A stretch of 64,000 bases of DNA from Lucinisca nassula (lineage: Eukaryota; Mollusca; Bivalvia; Lucinida; Lucinidae): contig OY757026.1 of assembly GCA_963580285.1 (NCBI GenBank), positions 88,510,651 to 88,574,650 on the forward strand, read 5' to 3'. Below are positions 22,511-32,739 of the stretch, in pieces. The position numbers and the translations under genes were made by a program. Each line of letters starts with the position of its first letter. Position 1 is the first letter of the stretch. The notes beneath the pieces are model-generated. The model was not told the DNA's origin, made no database searches, and saw only the letters and a list, made by a program, of their open reading frames with translations.

Positions 22511-22804
22511 AACCCATATATGCCTAGCGGCCCTTTTCTGGGACGTTGGCAAACAGTGCAGTCCCAGATCAGACGCCGCAGAACGCGGCGTCTGATCTGG
22601 ATCTGCACCCAGAAAGTTTGGAGTGGTCGCTTTCCAATTATAGGGGTGTCAGGTTTGTTTTTATTTGTAGCAAATTTTACAAAAATGAATGTTCTTTAAG
22701 CAAACAGTGCAGATCCAGATCAGACGCCGCGTTCTGCGGCGTCTGATCTGGGACTGCACTGTTTGCCAACGTCCCAGAAAAGGGCCGCTAGGCATATATG
22801 GGTT
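22511..22804. mobile_element. Palindromic MITE of 294 bp with about 97 bp perfect inverted ends
   Basis: The left arm runs from AACCCATATATGCCTAGCGG through CAGATCAGACGCCGCAGAAC to CTGGATCTGCAC. The right arm is its exact inverse, ending AGGCATATATGGGTT. Each arm holds its own 30 bp or longer stem, so the whole forms a double hairpin. Solo arms occur at 11.6, 18.0, 51.4 and 54.5 kb. Identity of the arms suggests a recent insertion or gene conversion. Confidence 0.92.
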
Positions 22805-23228
22805 AAACAGATAAAATGACTAGTCGTAACTAGCGAAAAGAGGCCTTCAAGCATACACGCTCCACGATGACTCAAATGAATCAGAGTGGCTACTATTACA
22901 TGCTGACAAAACAACCGAGCGTGATCCCTGACAGGTGTACTGGCAGCTGTGGGGTAAGGCACAAGAAAGATATCAAATGAATGACATGAATTATTTACAG
23001 TATCTATATACAACAATACTAACACAAAACATCACATTTATTTGCTTCTATAGCCCACTCACGGCGTCCGCCCCGAAGACAAAACAATGTTCTGTGCTCG
23101 GAACGGGGTGACGAAACAGAAAAATAAGAAAAAGAAACACAAAAACGCGGCTGGCCAGATTATAAGTTCACTGAGGGTGAACCCCCTCTCGCGCACTGCT
23201 GTCAACTAGTTTGTCAACCTGATTATAT

Positions 23229-23510
23229 TTATCGATTGAATACTTCGAACTTGACGTCCCGGTAACTTCTTCGTTTGAATCGACTCCATGTTGTTTTCCA
23301 CGACCTGTTTAATATGGACTCGACGGTCTGTTTAGGCTTTTTTTTGCTGGACACGAAACCGACGGCGTCGTACCAGTACCCGCTCCTATCTTGCAGGGAG
23401 CAGCAGGTCACCACACATCGTTGTGCCTACAAATTACGACAATCGACTAAGATACAGTTCACGAAACATACATGCTATATCATGATCCCCTTCCCGGAGA
23501 GGTAAGAATA
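23229..23510. other. Non-repetitive segment with open frames and splice-like sites, product unknown
   Basis: On the plus strand a frame ends CYIMIPFPER directly before GAGAGGTAAGAAT, a good donor, with TATCTTGCAG at 23390-23399 as a possible acceptor. On the minus strand a frame from about 23437 (after TAATTTGTAG) reads CVVTCCSLQDRSGYWYDAVG and ends at a stop at 23229. Both cannot be right and neither protein was recognised. The lack of any repeat family here is the main reason to list it. Confidence 0.25.
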
Positions 23511-24470
23511 TGTTCATGCATATACCGTTATTGCGCATGCGCCGACCAGACACACAGTCTGATCAGTGCATGCGACAAATAACTGCACAGCAGAACCCAA
23601 CTTGACTGTGCATCAAATTATCAGCACCCAGCGCTTGACACAAAAATACTCAAAGTGTATGTTTCCTTACTGAGCACTACCGAAATTAATTAATACTCAC
23701 TACTACTGAGCATAATACTCATCAAATTCGTGCTCACTACATAAGCACAGGTAAGAGGCAATTGAAAAGACAACGCTTTTACGCTACCTGGTAAGCCGCC
23801 AGTTACAGGAAACATAACAAACTCTATTTTATATCCTTCTCCGCGACACGGCTCACAAATATTGCTATTCACAAATGCATTACATTAACAACAGCTAGAA
23901 ACTAAAAACAGGAAGATTTTCATCTATTCTCCGCAACATTTGTTTGTGTCTCATAAGGATCAACACTGTTTGCTGTAAATTCTTTCCGTATTTGGTAGGC
24001 ACCACGTCACAACCGTCTTCGTGACGCTGATGACGCAGCTGACGTCATCCACGTTGCTCAGGCCGTTATAACGTGTGGCGACCAAATACTTTCAATTATC
24101 ATCATCACGTTCTTTTTATGTACATACATGTACAAACCGAGTTCTCAAACAGAAACGGCATCATTACAAAATGAACTCGTAATTCTTCTTGAACAAAATT
24201 ATACTCAACATGAACTTGCTTGTAAAATCAAATTCATCAAGGTTCATCATCAAGGATAACCCGACAGGCTCTTGTAAGAGTTTGCCCTGATAATGAAGAT
24301 ATGGTTAAACCCGTCTTAATTTTACGTCCCCTCTACACCTAATATCATATAGAGACGGGACCACGGTTTTCTAGCCTCTGCTAGTCAAAAGTTATGGATC
24401 GAACAAGTGACCCGGCGTTTATTAATTATATTCTACAAAAGGGGTCTTTAAAAGCCTAAATGAATCTAGA
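23511..24470. other. About 1 kb without a recognised gene or repeat
   Basis: No family seen elsewhere in the window was matched. A short imperfect inversion (TTTGGTAGGCACCACG near 23995 and CGTGTGGCGACCAAAT near 24073) is the only structure noticed. Confidence 0.4.
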
Positions 24471-24477
24471 ATGAGCG

Positions 24478-24640
24478 GGTGTCCAAACTTTACATCTCAC
24501 CAACATCTAGGGTCAGAATGAGACAGGGCCTGGCTTAAAAGACTCATTCTACTTCTGAAGAAGCCTGGGATCGATCCTGCAACCTCTAGCTGGCAAAGCT
24601 AGTAGCCTAATCACTACACCACAGAGGCTTCAAAAGTGAA
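24478..24640 (-). mobile_element. tRNA-derived SINE, CTTCTTCAGA type, copy 1
   Basis: Minus strand: AAGCCTCTGTGGTGTAGTGA (A-box region), GGTTGCAGGATCGATCCC (B-box region), GGCTTCTTCAGAAGTAGAAT and a body ending GAGATGTAAAGTTTGGACAC. The plus-strand copy at 42038-42193 has the same order. Confidence 0.8.
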
Positions 24641-24654
24641 TTAAGAAATGAAAT

Positions 24655-25055
24655 TTATTTTTCTGCAGTTCATGGAAGTATGAACGCAGTGGGTCTCGTG
24701 CAAAGTAAATGAGCCCCGAAGGGGTTCATGTAACCTTTGCTAGCGACCCACTGTCATTCATACTTTCATGAAAAGCAGAACAAAAATAAGTTTATTTTTT
24801 ATATTTACATTATTTGCCCCTCATCACTGGGCGAAAAAAATTCTTGTAGGGCAAACTTTTAAAGCTGAAAAACATTTACACGCTGTTTTTCTACAAACAG
24901 CGGATCAGCGTTGACGTCATCAATGCCCGTAGAGAACAATGGTTTAGGATGACGACAATTAACGTCACTAAAAATCATGTGAATCGATGCGTTCATGGAC
25001 GTATGAACGCAATTGTTTTTTATACGTTTACATTAGACTTTACACTGGAAATGTA
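24655..25055. mobile_element. Fold-back MITE, CATGAAAGTATGAA family, copy 3
   Basis: GTTCATGGAAGTATGAACGC and TTCATACTTTCATGAAAAGC enclose GTGGGTC/GACCCAC. To the right are ACACGCTGTTTTTCTACAAA and AGCGTTGACGTCATCAATGC, the inverse order of copy 2. Confidence 0.75.
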
Positions 25056-25726
25056 AATATTCCAGAAAAGACTTCAGAAAGTTGGGGTATACTAGAAGTA
25101 AACCCCTCCAAAACCTACAAGCATGTTCATACAAAAATAATACTAAAGATAGATTTAACATACTGTTCTATATTCATTCTCTGTCCCGCCACGATGTTGT
25201 GTTTATTCATTCACACTTGACCTGCTGCTGAATAATGTTCGTTTTTCAGGGTTTTTATATCTATGAATACTAACGGAAAACCATGCATACTCGTGCTAGC
25301 TCGCTAAGACCGTGGCAAAGTGAAGATACCGTCCACAATCATAGCCATATAGCAAAATGGAGTAGATAATTGATTTACGTTAAAATAGTATTCCCCCTAG
25401 GGAAAAAATGATGAAACTTCCCTATAAATCAATGGTTTAACTCCTGTCTGTACGAACACCCACAACATCGTGACTGGCATGAACATTATATATGGCACAA
25501 TTTAGCGGTTGGCGATTTTTAGGCAAATTTTATAGAAATCAGCCTTATAGCAGCCAACTGTATGGTAGAAAAATCTCCACAAACCACTCATGCATACATC
25601 GTATGATATGTGCATGACTTGTTCATGGAGCAGCGTATTTCACCTAAAATATTTCACTCGCACCCCTTGCCATATACCTACTAAAATAAAATTTTTACAT
25701 GTAAAATTTGTTTCACTAAGCATACT

Positions 25727-25886
25727 TACCATGTTATGTATTATTTGCTTTAGTCTATTACCCACCATCAGAAAAAATTGACAGTCTGGACTGAGTACCG
25801 TTCTTACCGTGCTCCTTAACGCTGATCGTGCTAATAGTCACGTATAGCCCGGATGCACGCATGCGCAAATGATTCATAATTTTTCT
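25727..25886. repeat. DIRS terminal inverted repeat, low-coordinate copy
   Basis: TACCATGTTATGTATTATTT, then GACAGTCTGGACTGAGTACC, and GTATAGCCCGGATGCACGCA to TTCATAATTTTTCT are the inverse of 32098-32260 with only a couple of mismatches. Outside it, 25684-25726 is matched only by the internal complementary region. Confidence 0.95.
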
Positions 25887-25958
25887 TCCCAAGTATAAAT
25901 ATATATTAATAGGATATATATATTTGAAGGAAGAGGGGAGGGAGGTAGGGCCCTCTGT

Positions 25959-26056
25959 TACATAACATGGTAAGTATGCTTAGTGAAACAAATTTTACAT
26001 GTAAAAATTTTATTTCACGTTACGCATATTACCATGTTATGTATTATTTGCTTTAG
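25959..26056. repeat. DIRS internal complementary region
   Basis: Its first part (TACATAACATGGTAAGTATG...) is the inverse of the extreme low-coordinate end of the element at about 25684-25740. Its second part (ATTTCACGTTACGCATATTA...) is the inverse of the extreme high-coordinate end at about 32235-32278. The two outer ends are thus joined here, as in other DIRS elements, where the region is thought to template circularisation. A TTTTTACATGTAAAA palindrome sits at the join. Confidence 0.92.
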
Positions 26057-26270
26057 AATCAAAATATTGGAGGGAGGTTCCTTCCCTAATTCTCAGTCCA
26101 AACTGGCAATAATACTTCCAGGAACAAATACAGAAGATCTTAGAAGAACCATGATGTGAAGCATCTTTAGGTTAAGATCTTAAGATGTGCAGGATATTAA
26201 TGTGAAGGGAACTTCTAATATCCTCCATCTTTCTTCCTGGAAGTGGCTGTTCAATACTCTCCAATTACCT

Positions 26271-27410
26271 TTAAGTTCTGGTGACATTGGCAACGAGAAG
26301 CATTCTTGTGGATTTATAGTTCTTCACGGGCAGGAACCGGAACTTCGGTCCCCCCACCACTTTTTGGGCTACCACTAATGAGCCCAGATCTTTTAGGTTT
26401 GCTTGTTGTTCACGAAAGTCCCTTAGGTAGAACTTAGCAAAGGTTGAAGAACTTGACCAAACAGCTGCCTTAATGACTTCATCAAGGGGAATGAAGTTAA
26501 AATAAGCCCAAGAAGCTGAAAGAGCTCTTAACTCATGTGCTCTGGGTTTCAATAAAGGCATGTTTCTATTGGAAATGGATTTGTAAGCCTTTTTGATAGT
26601 GAACTTGACCCAAGAGGAAATAGTAGACTTATTGATGTCATGGTTTCCTTTAGTGGGTATGAAGAGTCTAGTTCTAGTACCTCTGATAGACTTAGTCCTT
26701 TTGAGATATAATTTGACTGCTCTGACAGGACATAATAGCCTATTAAAAACATTGTTTCTACAACTGTTAGAAAGTCTTGGAATATGGATAGAATCTGGGG
26801 CTTTAGAAGGAAGCTGATTCTTCGCTAAAAAGCCTACTTGAGTTCTAACAGTTAGAGAACCATCAACTGAACTGAATCTGAGATGTTCTTTGTCCATAGC
26901 AAATGCATGTACTTCACTCACACGTCTGGCTGTGGCCATGGTGAGGAGAAATGCTGTTTTCATTGATAAATGAATCAAAGATGCTGCATTTAATGGTTCA
27001 TAAGGTTCTTTACAAAGGAACGTAAGAACAAAAGCAAGGTCCCATTTAGGGGCCAGAGGTCTGTTTACTGGTCTTTGCGTTTAAAATGACTTGATCAGTT
27101 CTGAAAGGACAGGATCATTTCCTATGTCAAAGTAAGAACTGAATTTTAAGGTATTAGATATCATAGATCTGTAACCTTTGATAGTGCTGACTTGACAATT
27201 TTTATCCTTAAAAAGATATATGAGAAAATCAGCAATTATATCTGGAGTGGCCTTGCTAGGATTGATTTTCCTCTTTTCTGCCCAACTGGCAAAAATTTGC
27301 CATCTTGAATTATAGACTTGTCTCGTGGAAGCTCTTCTTGCCTTAGAGACATGGTCTGCAACTTCTCTTGAAAACTTCTTATTTCTAATGGATCGTTTGA
27401 TAATTCCCAT
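26271..27410 (-). pseudogene. DIRS tyrosine recombinase, one in-frame stop
   Basis: The N-terminal core-binding region (REVADHVSKARRASTRQVYN, DFLIYLFKDKNCQVSTIKGY) runs from Met at 27410 to KSF, then TAA at 27081-27083. The same frame continues RPVNRPLAPKWDLAFVLTFL into the catalytic domain to 26271. The visible catalytic residues are the first Arg in TMATARRVSEVHAF, the H-x-L-R of RAHELRALSASWAYF and the nucleophile Tyr in TFAKFYLRDF. The frame is open upstream to 28325, but that part only shadows ORF2. It overlaps ORF2 by 175 bases, a usual DIRS arrangement. It would integrate the circular cDNA. The single stop separates the two domains. Confidence 0.93.
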
Positions 27411-29365
27411 GCGTGAAGTGCAAGAAGTTGAGTGTTTTGATGTAGAAATTTTCCTTGCAGCTGTTCCAGAAGATCTGGAGTGTAAGGAAGAATTATTGGT
27501 TGAGATACTAGCAGATTTAGCAGTTCTGGGAACCAAGATCTGTTTGGCCACAGAGGTGCTATTAGAACAATTCTGCATTGAGACTGACGTATTTTGTTCA
27601 GCACACTCGGTATCAGATGAAATGGAGGGAAAGCATAAGCGTGAATGTGATTCCAGTTCATCGTTAGAGCATCTATTGCTAGGGCTTTTTCGTCTGGTAT
27701 CGGTGACACGTATAGAGGAAGTCTGTGATTGAGACGTGTTGCAAAAAGATCTATGTTGGGAAATCTGGTCATGTGAAAAATTGCATTGGCAATGCTTTGA
27801 TTGAGAGACCATTATGTGGAGATCGGTTTGTTTATTCTGGATAATCGATCTGCCAGAATGTTGAATTTCCCGGGAATGTGTCTCATTGTGAGTCTGATCT
27901 TGTTTTGAAGACACCAATTGAGTAGATTCCAAACTTCTAGACAGAGATATGGGGAATGAGTTCCTCCCTGTCGAGAAAGGTAAGAAATTACAGTGGTGTT
28001 GTCTGAGGACACTAGCACAGTTGATTGTGAAATGTGATGAAGTGATTCCTTCAGAGCAAGTGAAATTGCTATCATTTCTAGAAGATTGATATGGAGTTGA
28101 GATTGTTTTTGAGTCCATACTCCATGAAATAGTATTCCTTCTGGTTCCAGATGAGCTCCCCAACCCGACAGACTGGCATCTGTGAACAACTGGTGAGAAT
28201 GAGAGGAGATCCTGATTGGAACTCCTTGGTTGTATATATGATGACTGTTCCACCAAGCAAGATGATGACGAATATTGTGTGTGATCTTGATTGGATGACA
28301 AAGAGGAAGTTTGTGAGGTCTCCATTGAGCTAACAGTGACATTTGCAGAGGGCGAAGATGAAGTCAGCCTAGTTCTACAAAGTCTGCTGCTGCATTGAGC
28401 TTTCCCAGCAGAGACAGAAACTGTCTAGCAGAAACTGTCTTTAGTTGAAGGAACAGATTTATTAACTGAAGTAGTGGTGGAATTCTGTCCTTTGGAACTC
28501 TCACTAAGTTTTGTAGAGTGTGAAATTCCATCCCTATGAACACAAAGTCTTGTGATGGGATTAGATCCGATTTGTCGAGATTTATTATCAGGCCTAGAGC
28601 CGTGATCAGGTGAATGATGAATTGTCTGTGTTGCAACAGAATCTGAAGATTTTGATTCCTTGACAGCCAATCGTCTAGATATGGAAAGAGGGAAATAGCT
28701 TTCGTGTGAAGGTGGGAAGCTATTGTCGTCATGAGCTGAGTGAAAACAAAAGGACTGGTTGACAGCCCGAATGGGAGAGCTCTGAATTGAAATATCTTGT
28801 TGTTTATTGTGAAACGAAGATATTTGCGAGATGCTGGATGTATCAGGACATGCAAATAAGCATCCGTCAGATCTAACGAAAATGCCCAATCTTTGGGTTG
28901 AATGGAGTTTCTGACTTTTCTTTGAGTCTCCATTTTGAAGCCTTGTGTCAGGACATAATGATTCAGAGTTGACAGGTCTATTATCAATCTGAGCTTTCCA
29001 TTCTTTTTTGGAACCAGAAATATCCTCGAATAAAATCCTGGTGATTCCGGAAATATTTCCTCCACTGCCCTCTTTTGGAGGAGATTGTTGACCTCTTCTG
29101 CCAGTTCTGGTCTTCGAGACTGGTGAAAGAAGATAGGATGGTTTGAAAGAGGTGGAAGTTCTTTGGATGGAATTTTGTAACCTCTTTTTATGATAGAAAG
29201 GACCCATTGGTTTGATGTTATGTTTTGCCAGTAATGGGCAAAATGGGCCAACCTTCCTCCAACCGGAATCATGGTTTGAGGATGGAGCAGTGGAGATGGA
29301 ACTTCATTGTCTTGAACTGTTAGAGTCCCCTCTACGGGAGGGGACACCTCTAACAGACTTGCCAA
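27236..29365 (-). pseudogene. DIRS reverse transcriptase / RNase H polyprotein, two in-frame stops
   Basis: RT motifs run in order from the first Met at 29365: VPKKNGKLRLIIDLSTLN (about 118-135), FSLDLTDAYLHV (about 162-173), LPFGLSTSPF (about 197-206) and FPYLDDWL (about 227-234). RNase H follows (FTDASLSGWGAHL, INLLEMIAISLAL, VSSDNTTVISYL, GKFNILADRLSR). A terminal DLFATRLN...NHIHAYAFPPFHLIP region, also common in DIRS elements, comes last. A TGA at 28364-28366 sits between FVELG and LHLRPLQM, and a TAA at 27812-27814 sits between PIST and WSLNQ. The frame is otherwise unbroken. It makes and degrades the RNA-DNA hybrid in replication. Confidence 0.94.
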
Positions 29366-31784
29366 AACCCCTAGAATAACCAGTACCGCCCCTGGAAGGA
29401 CCAGAGGATCTGCTGGGCTGATTTTTCTGTTGGTCCCTTCTTGGTCTGGACGTTTGAGATTTAGAATGGGGTTTTTTAAAATCAGATCTTCTGTTCTGTG
29501 AATTGACAGAAGAACCAGATGACTGTTGATTTCTGTTTTGAGAAGTTACAGTCCTGGAAATGAGATTGCTTGTCAAAGTCTCAGTATTTTCTTTATATAT
29601 CTCATCGATCTTGCCAGCAAACAGAGATTCAGAGATAATAGGAGCAGACCTAAGTCGAATTTTTGCGAGATCCGACAAAGACTTAGGAGCTGAACGAATA
29701 GCTGCTTCTCTTCTTGCCTGTTGAACTTCAACAGTAAGATATGAGGCAAGAGAAACAGAATGGTTAATTGACATGGCGAGTGACTCGAGGATTCTTTTGA
29801 GCATCGGAGGATCCAACTTTTCCAGACATAGACTCTTATATGCAGCGTAAGAGAAAATGTCTGCATGCGAAAGAATCTGTAGAAGATTTCTCAGTTGGCT
29901 TTCAAAGGAATTCAAGTTTTTGACAGGAATGGGTGTAGTGCCAGAAAGTGACAAATTCAGCTTATTGGCGTCCTGATCAAGAGGAACCTCCTTAGAAATC
30001 GGTACATTATTGTTGTGAGATTGGTAGAATTTGGTTCTAACTAAAGAATTCATGTCTTTTCTCTGAACCACCCAATCTTCAGGAGTATGATCTTTCTTAA
30101 TCTGATCTTGTATGAAATTCATAGTGTTCACCAATAATTGAGACTGAGGAAGAGAGACTGAAGGCGATTCTTCCTTTGCAATGTCTTCCTCGATACTGGA
30201 TTTTGGTTTGGGAATCGAAGATGAGGAAGAGTGTTCTTTTCTAGGGAACTTTTCTTCCGGGAGTAATTTATAGATTTCTTCAATGACTTGAGGAAATTTT
30301 ATTCCAACAGAAGTTTCGTTTTCCTCACCAGAAGATGGAGAACGAGAGGCTCTAATAGTGTTGTGAGTATCATTCTCCACATCAAAATCATTATTCCTAA
30401 CCCTAATAGATAATTCTCGAGATGTATCATGTAGGGCAGGAGAAGAATGTTGACGTTTATGGTGCAAAACGGGAGATCCAGTGGATTGAGTCATAGTCAC
30501 AGATTTCCTTTTTTGAGAAACAACTCTCGATTTATGACCCTTGGGACTACGAGAGTACGAACTAGATGAAGATCTATGTCTTTTGTGAGATCTTTTGTAA
30601 GAGTGTGGTGATCGTGATCGATGTAGACGTTTCCTCCTATGATGGTAATGTGGAGACGTCGATGATGATGAAGATAAAGAAGAAGAAGAAGAATATCTTT
30701 TTCTCTTATCAGATTTGTGTTTGTGTCTCCGTGATTTCTTTGTATGAGAACGAGATCTCCTGTTCTGAATAGAATTTGAATGAGATCTCGACCTCGAACG
30801 TGAGGTAGAGATAAATAAGGAACGAACTAGTGGAGGAGTATGTTTTCTACCCCTTTGAGAGTCCCTAGAGGTCGTGGCTCTATGACGGGAATTATTTATT
30901 AATGACCGATCATTATTTGAATGATTTTCCGGTTCATTAATAAGAACACTGTTGCTACTGGTGTTATGTGGTGTGGAGGAACGATTTTCCGTGAAACCTC
31001 TGCTATGTCCGGATCTGTTCTGACTATTTCTATGGTGTCCAGATCTGTCCGGCTGTCCGGTTTTGGTCGAATGTCCGGGACTGTCCGGTCGTCCGGAGTT
31101 GGCCGATTGTTTGCGTCCGGTCTTGTCCGTTTGTCCGGTGCCGGGAAATGATCTATTCGGGGTCTTATCCTTATGTCCGGTGCCCTGTGATGAATGTCCG
31201 GTGTTTCGGTCGGTACCGGAAAATATCTCAGTAGTGGACCTGTCCGGACGTCCGGTACCCAGTAAAAGTCCGGTGTCCTGTTGGGAATGTCCCGGGACAT
31301 TTTGTCCGGAAGAGGTCTTAGACTCGACCTTCTTGGATGGTCCACGGTCCGGTCTATTGAGCGAGAGTGTAGCACCCGAATGGTGGCTGTTACTCTGCCC
31401 AGATGACCGATCCAAACCACTCAGTTGTGGGCCTATAGCCGCCGAACGTGAAGTGGAGGATCTGAGCTGATCACATGGACCCTGTTGATCGTCTGTACCA
31501 GAGAACTCGCCGTAAGAATCATAGATTTCTTCTGAGTCGGTAGCTTGATTCTTTTGGCTGGGTCTGCTAGAGAAGCCCGACTTTTTACCAGAAGAGGAGA
31601 CTTTTCTTTTCGCCATCTTCTCCTTGTAGGTTCTGCGAGAATCAACTAAATTCCAGCGATCGAGAGACCAATCGACACAGAATTTGCAGTTATTGAACCT
31701 GGAACATAAAGCACAGGAAATACATGTAGGATGTGTGTCCCAATGAGCTTTAAAATGACCGCATAAGCCTTTGATTTGAGGCAT
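29304..31784 (-). CDS. DIRS ORF1, gag-like nucleic-acid-binding protein, intact
   Basis: A frame of 826 codons from MPQIKG at 31784. The frame is open 56 codons further, but that part is hydrophobic and unlike a leader, so this start is preferred. The N-terminus carries a Cys/His cluster (CGHFKAHWDTHPTCISCALC then NNCKFC). Next is a Gly/Thr/Asp-rich region (about 100-270) coded by CCGGACA-like repeats, then an Arg/Ser-rich region (SRSRSRSHSN, KSRRHKHKSDKRKRYSSSSS). A helical C-terminal part contains NLLQILSHADIFSYAAYKSL and ends with an Arg/Gly-rich tail (SRGGTGYSRGFGKSVRG). The 3' end overlaps ORF2 by 62 bases. It probably binds the element RNA. No stops or shifts were seen. Confidence 0.88.
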   Translation of the reverse strand: MPQIKGLCGHFKAHWDTHPTCISCALCSRFNNCKFCVDWSLDRWNLVDSRRTYKEKMAKRKVSSSGKKSGFSSRPSQKNQATDSEEIYDSYGEFSGTDDQQGPCDQLRSSTSRSAAIGPQLSGLDRSSGQSNSHHSGATLSLNRPDRGPSKKVESKTSSGQNVPGHSQQDTGLLLGTGRPDRSTTEIFSGTDRNTGHSSQGTGHKDKTPNRSFPGTGQTDKTGRKQSANSGRPDSPGHSTKTGQPDRSGHHRNSQNRSGHSRGFTENRSSTPHNTSSNSVLINEPENHSNNDRSLINNSRHRATTSRDSQRGRKHTPPLVRSLFISTSRSRSRSHSNSIQNRRSRSHTKKSRRHKHKSDKRKRYSSSSSLSSSSSTSPHYHHRRKRLHRSRSPHSYKRSHKRHRSSSSSYSRSPKGHKSRVVSQKRKSVTMTQSTGSPVLHHKRQHSSPALHDTSRELSIRVRNNDFDVENDTHNTIRASRSPSSGEENETSVGIKFPQVIEEIYKLLPEEKFPRKEHSSSSSIPKPKSSIEEDIAKEESPSVSLPQSQLLVNTMNFIQDQIKKDHTPEDWVVQRKDMNSLVRTKFYQSHNNNVPISKEVPLDQDANKLNLSLSGTTPIPVKNLNSFESQLRNLLQILSHADIFSYAAYKSLCLEKLDPPMLKRILESLAMSINHSVSLASYLTVEVQQARREAAIRSAPKSLSDLAKIRLRSAPIISESLFAGKIDEIYKENTETLTSNLISRTVTSQNRNQQSSGSSVNSQNRRSDFKKPHSKSQTSRPRRDQQKNQPSRSSGPSRGGTGYSRGFGKSVRGVPSRRGDSNSSRQ

Positions 31785-32097
31785 GTAGCGAGAGAAGAAT
31801 ACGGCGAAAAATGACAAAATAGTAATGAGGAAATTATTTCCGAACGTAAGATATGATCGAAAAGAAAACAAAGAAAAAGGAAATCTTTGCCGAAGATCTT
31901 TGTTAACAAACAAAGACAAATCGATCATGGAAATCGGCAAATAAAAGCACAAATTTCCGAAATAAATGAATAAATATGAAATAGAAGGTGGGTAACGAAT
32001 ATGGATGTACGAAAAAATACGATTACGACTTCGATAATGAAGGATGATTCCAGATTTTAAAATCGAATCTTCTTCAGTGATGTCTATCGTACACCAT

Positions 32098-32260
32098 CAG
32101 AAAAATTATGAATGATTTGCGCATGCGTGCATCCGGGCTATACGTGACTATTAGCACGATCAGCGTTAAGGAGCACGGTAAGAACGGTACTCAGTCCAGA
32201 CTGTCAATTTTTTCTGATGGTGGGTAATAGACTAAAGCAAATAATACATAACATGGTAAT
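32098..32260. repeat. DIRS terminal inverted repeat, high-coordinate copy
   Basis: AGAAAAATTATGAATGATTT to AAATAATACATAACATGGTA, the inverse of 25727-25886. The leader between it and ORF1 (31785-32097) has no ORF. The outermost bases (to 32278) match the internal complementary region. Confidence 0.94.
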
Positions 32261-32454
32261 ATGCGTAACGTGAAATAATTTGGATGTGCGTAAGCACCAG
32301 AGAGGTTTTCTCGTAACAGCTACTCAGTTAGAACACCGCCTTTTTTGCTCACATGAAGAAAATCTAATTCATAAGGCACCCATATAGGGTTTATAGAAGA
32401 CTGTGATGAGACTGCACGAATTTGCTAACTGACTTGCGGCTTTGTCAGATAATG

Positions 32455-32660
32455 AACATATTCACAAAACCCCCTTTTTTCTCGTTTTGTTTTTTCGGCC
32501 ATTTCAAGATTATTTCAGTTATTTCGAACAGATCGGAAATCAGAGGTAGGTGATTATCGGAATACCCAGAAAGAAACCACCCGACCTTCCATTGCAGAAG
32601 TTGGCAGCTAGCATGTGAACGAGACTCGGATGATCTTATCCACTATGCACAGTCATTACG
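32455..32660 (-). mobile_element. tRNA-Lys-like SINE, old diverged copy
   Basis: TTTTTCGGCCATTTCAAGAT, TATTTCGAACAGATCGG and AAACCACCCGACCTTCCATT align with the inverse of the SINE body at 53436-53666 with many substitutions. The tRNA head is not clear. Confidence 0.55.
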
Positions 32661-32739
32661 CTACTTAATCTATGAAAAACAAGATGTGTTTGTGAAACAC
32701 GAACATGTCTCCGGGCATGGTCATTTTTTTCAAAGTTGG

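Larger units (their letters stand above)
25684..32278 (-). mobile_element. Complete DIRS-type tyrosine-recombinase retrotransposon (about 6.6 kb)
   Basis: The order on the minus strand is left leader, gag-like ORF1 (31784-29304), RT/RNase H ORF2 (29365-27236), tyrosine recombinase ORF3 (27410-26271), internal complementary region (26056-25959) and inverted terminal repeats at both outer ends (25727-25886 and 32098-32260). Overlapping ORFs, split inverted ends and the absence of a DDE integrase are the hallmarks of the DIRS group, which copies by reverse transcription and integrates a circular DNA through the recombinase. No target duplication is expected or seen. ORF2 and ORF3 carry premature stops, so this copy is not autonomous. 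Confidence 0.95.

Noticed and set aside
27410..28325. The open frame upstream of the recombinase start, giving a 414-codon Ser/Thr/Gln-rich protein
   Set aside because: It runs over the RNase H region of ORF2 in another frame and shows only low-complexity residues. Recombinase similarity begins near 27410.
31063..31470. 135-codon plus-strand frame with repeated CPV-like peptides
   Set aside because: It is the opposite strand of the CCGGAC repeat region of ORF1, where the repeat keeps several frames open.
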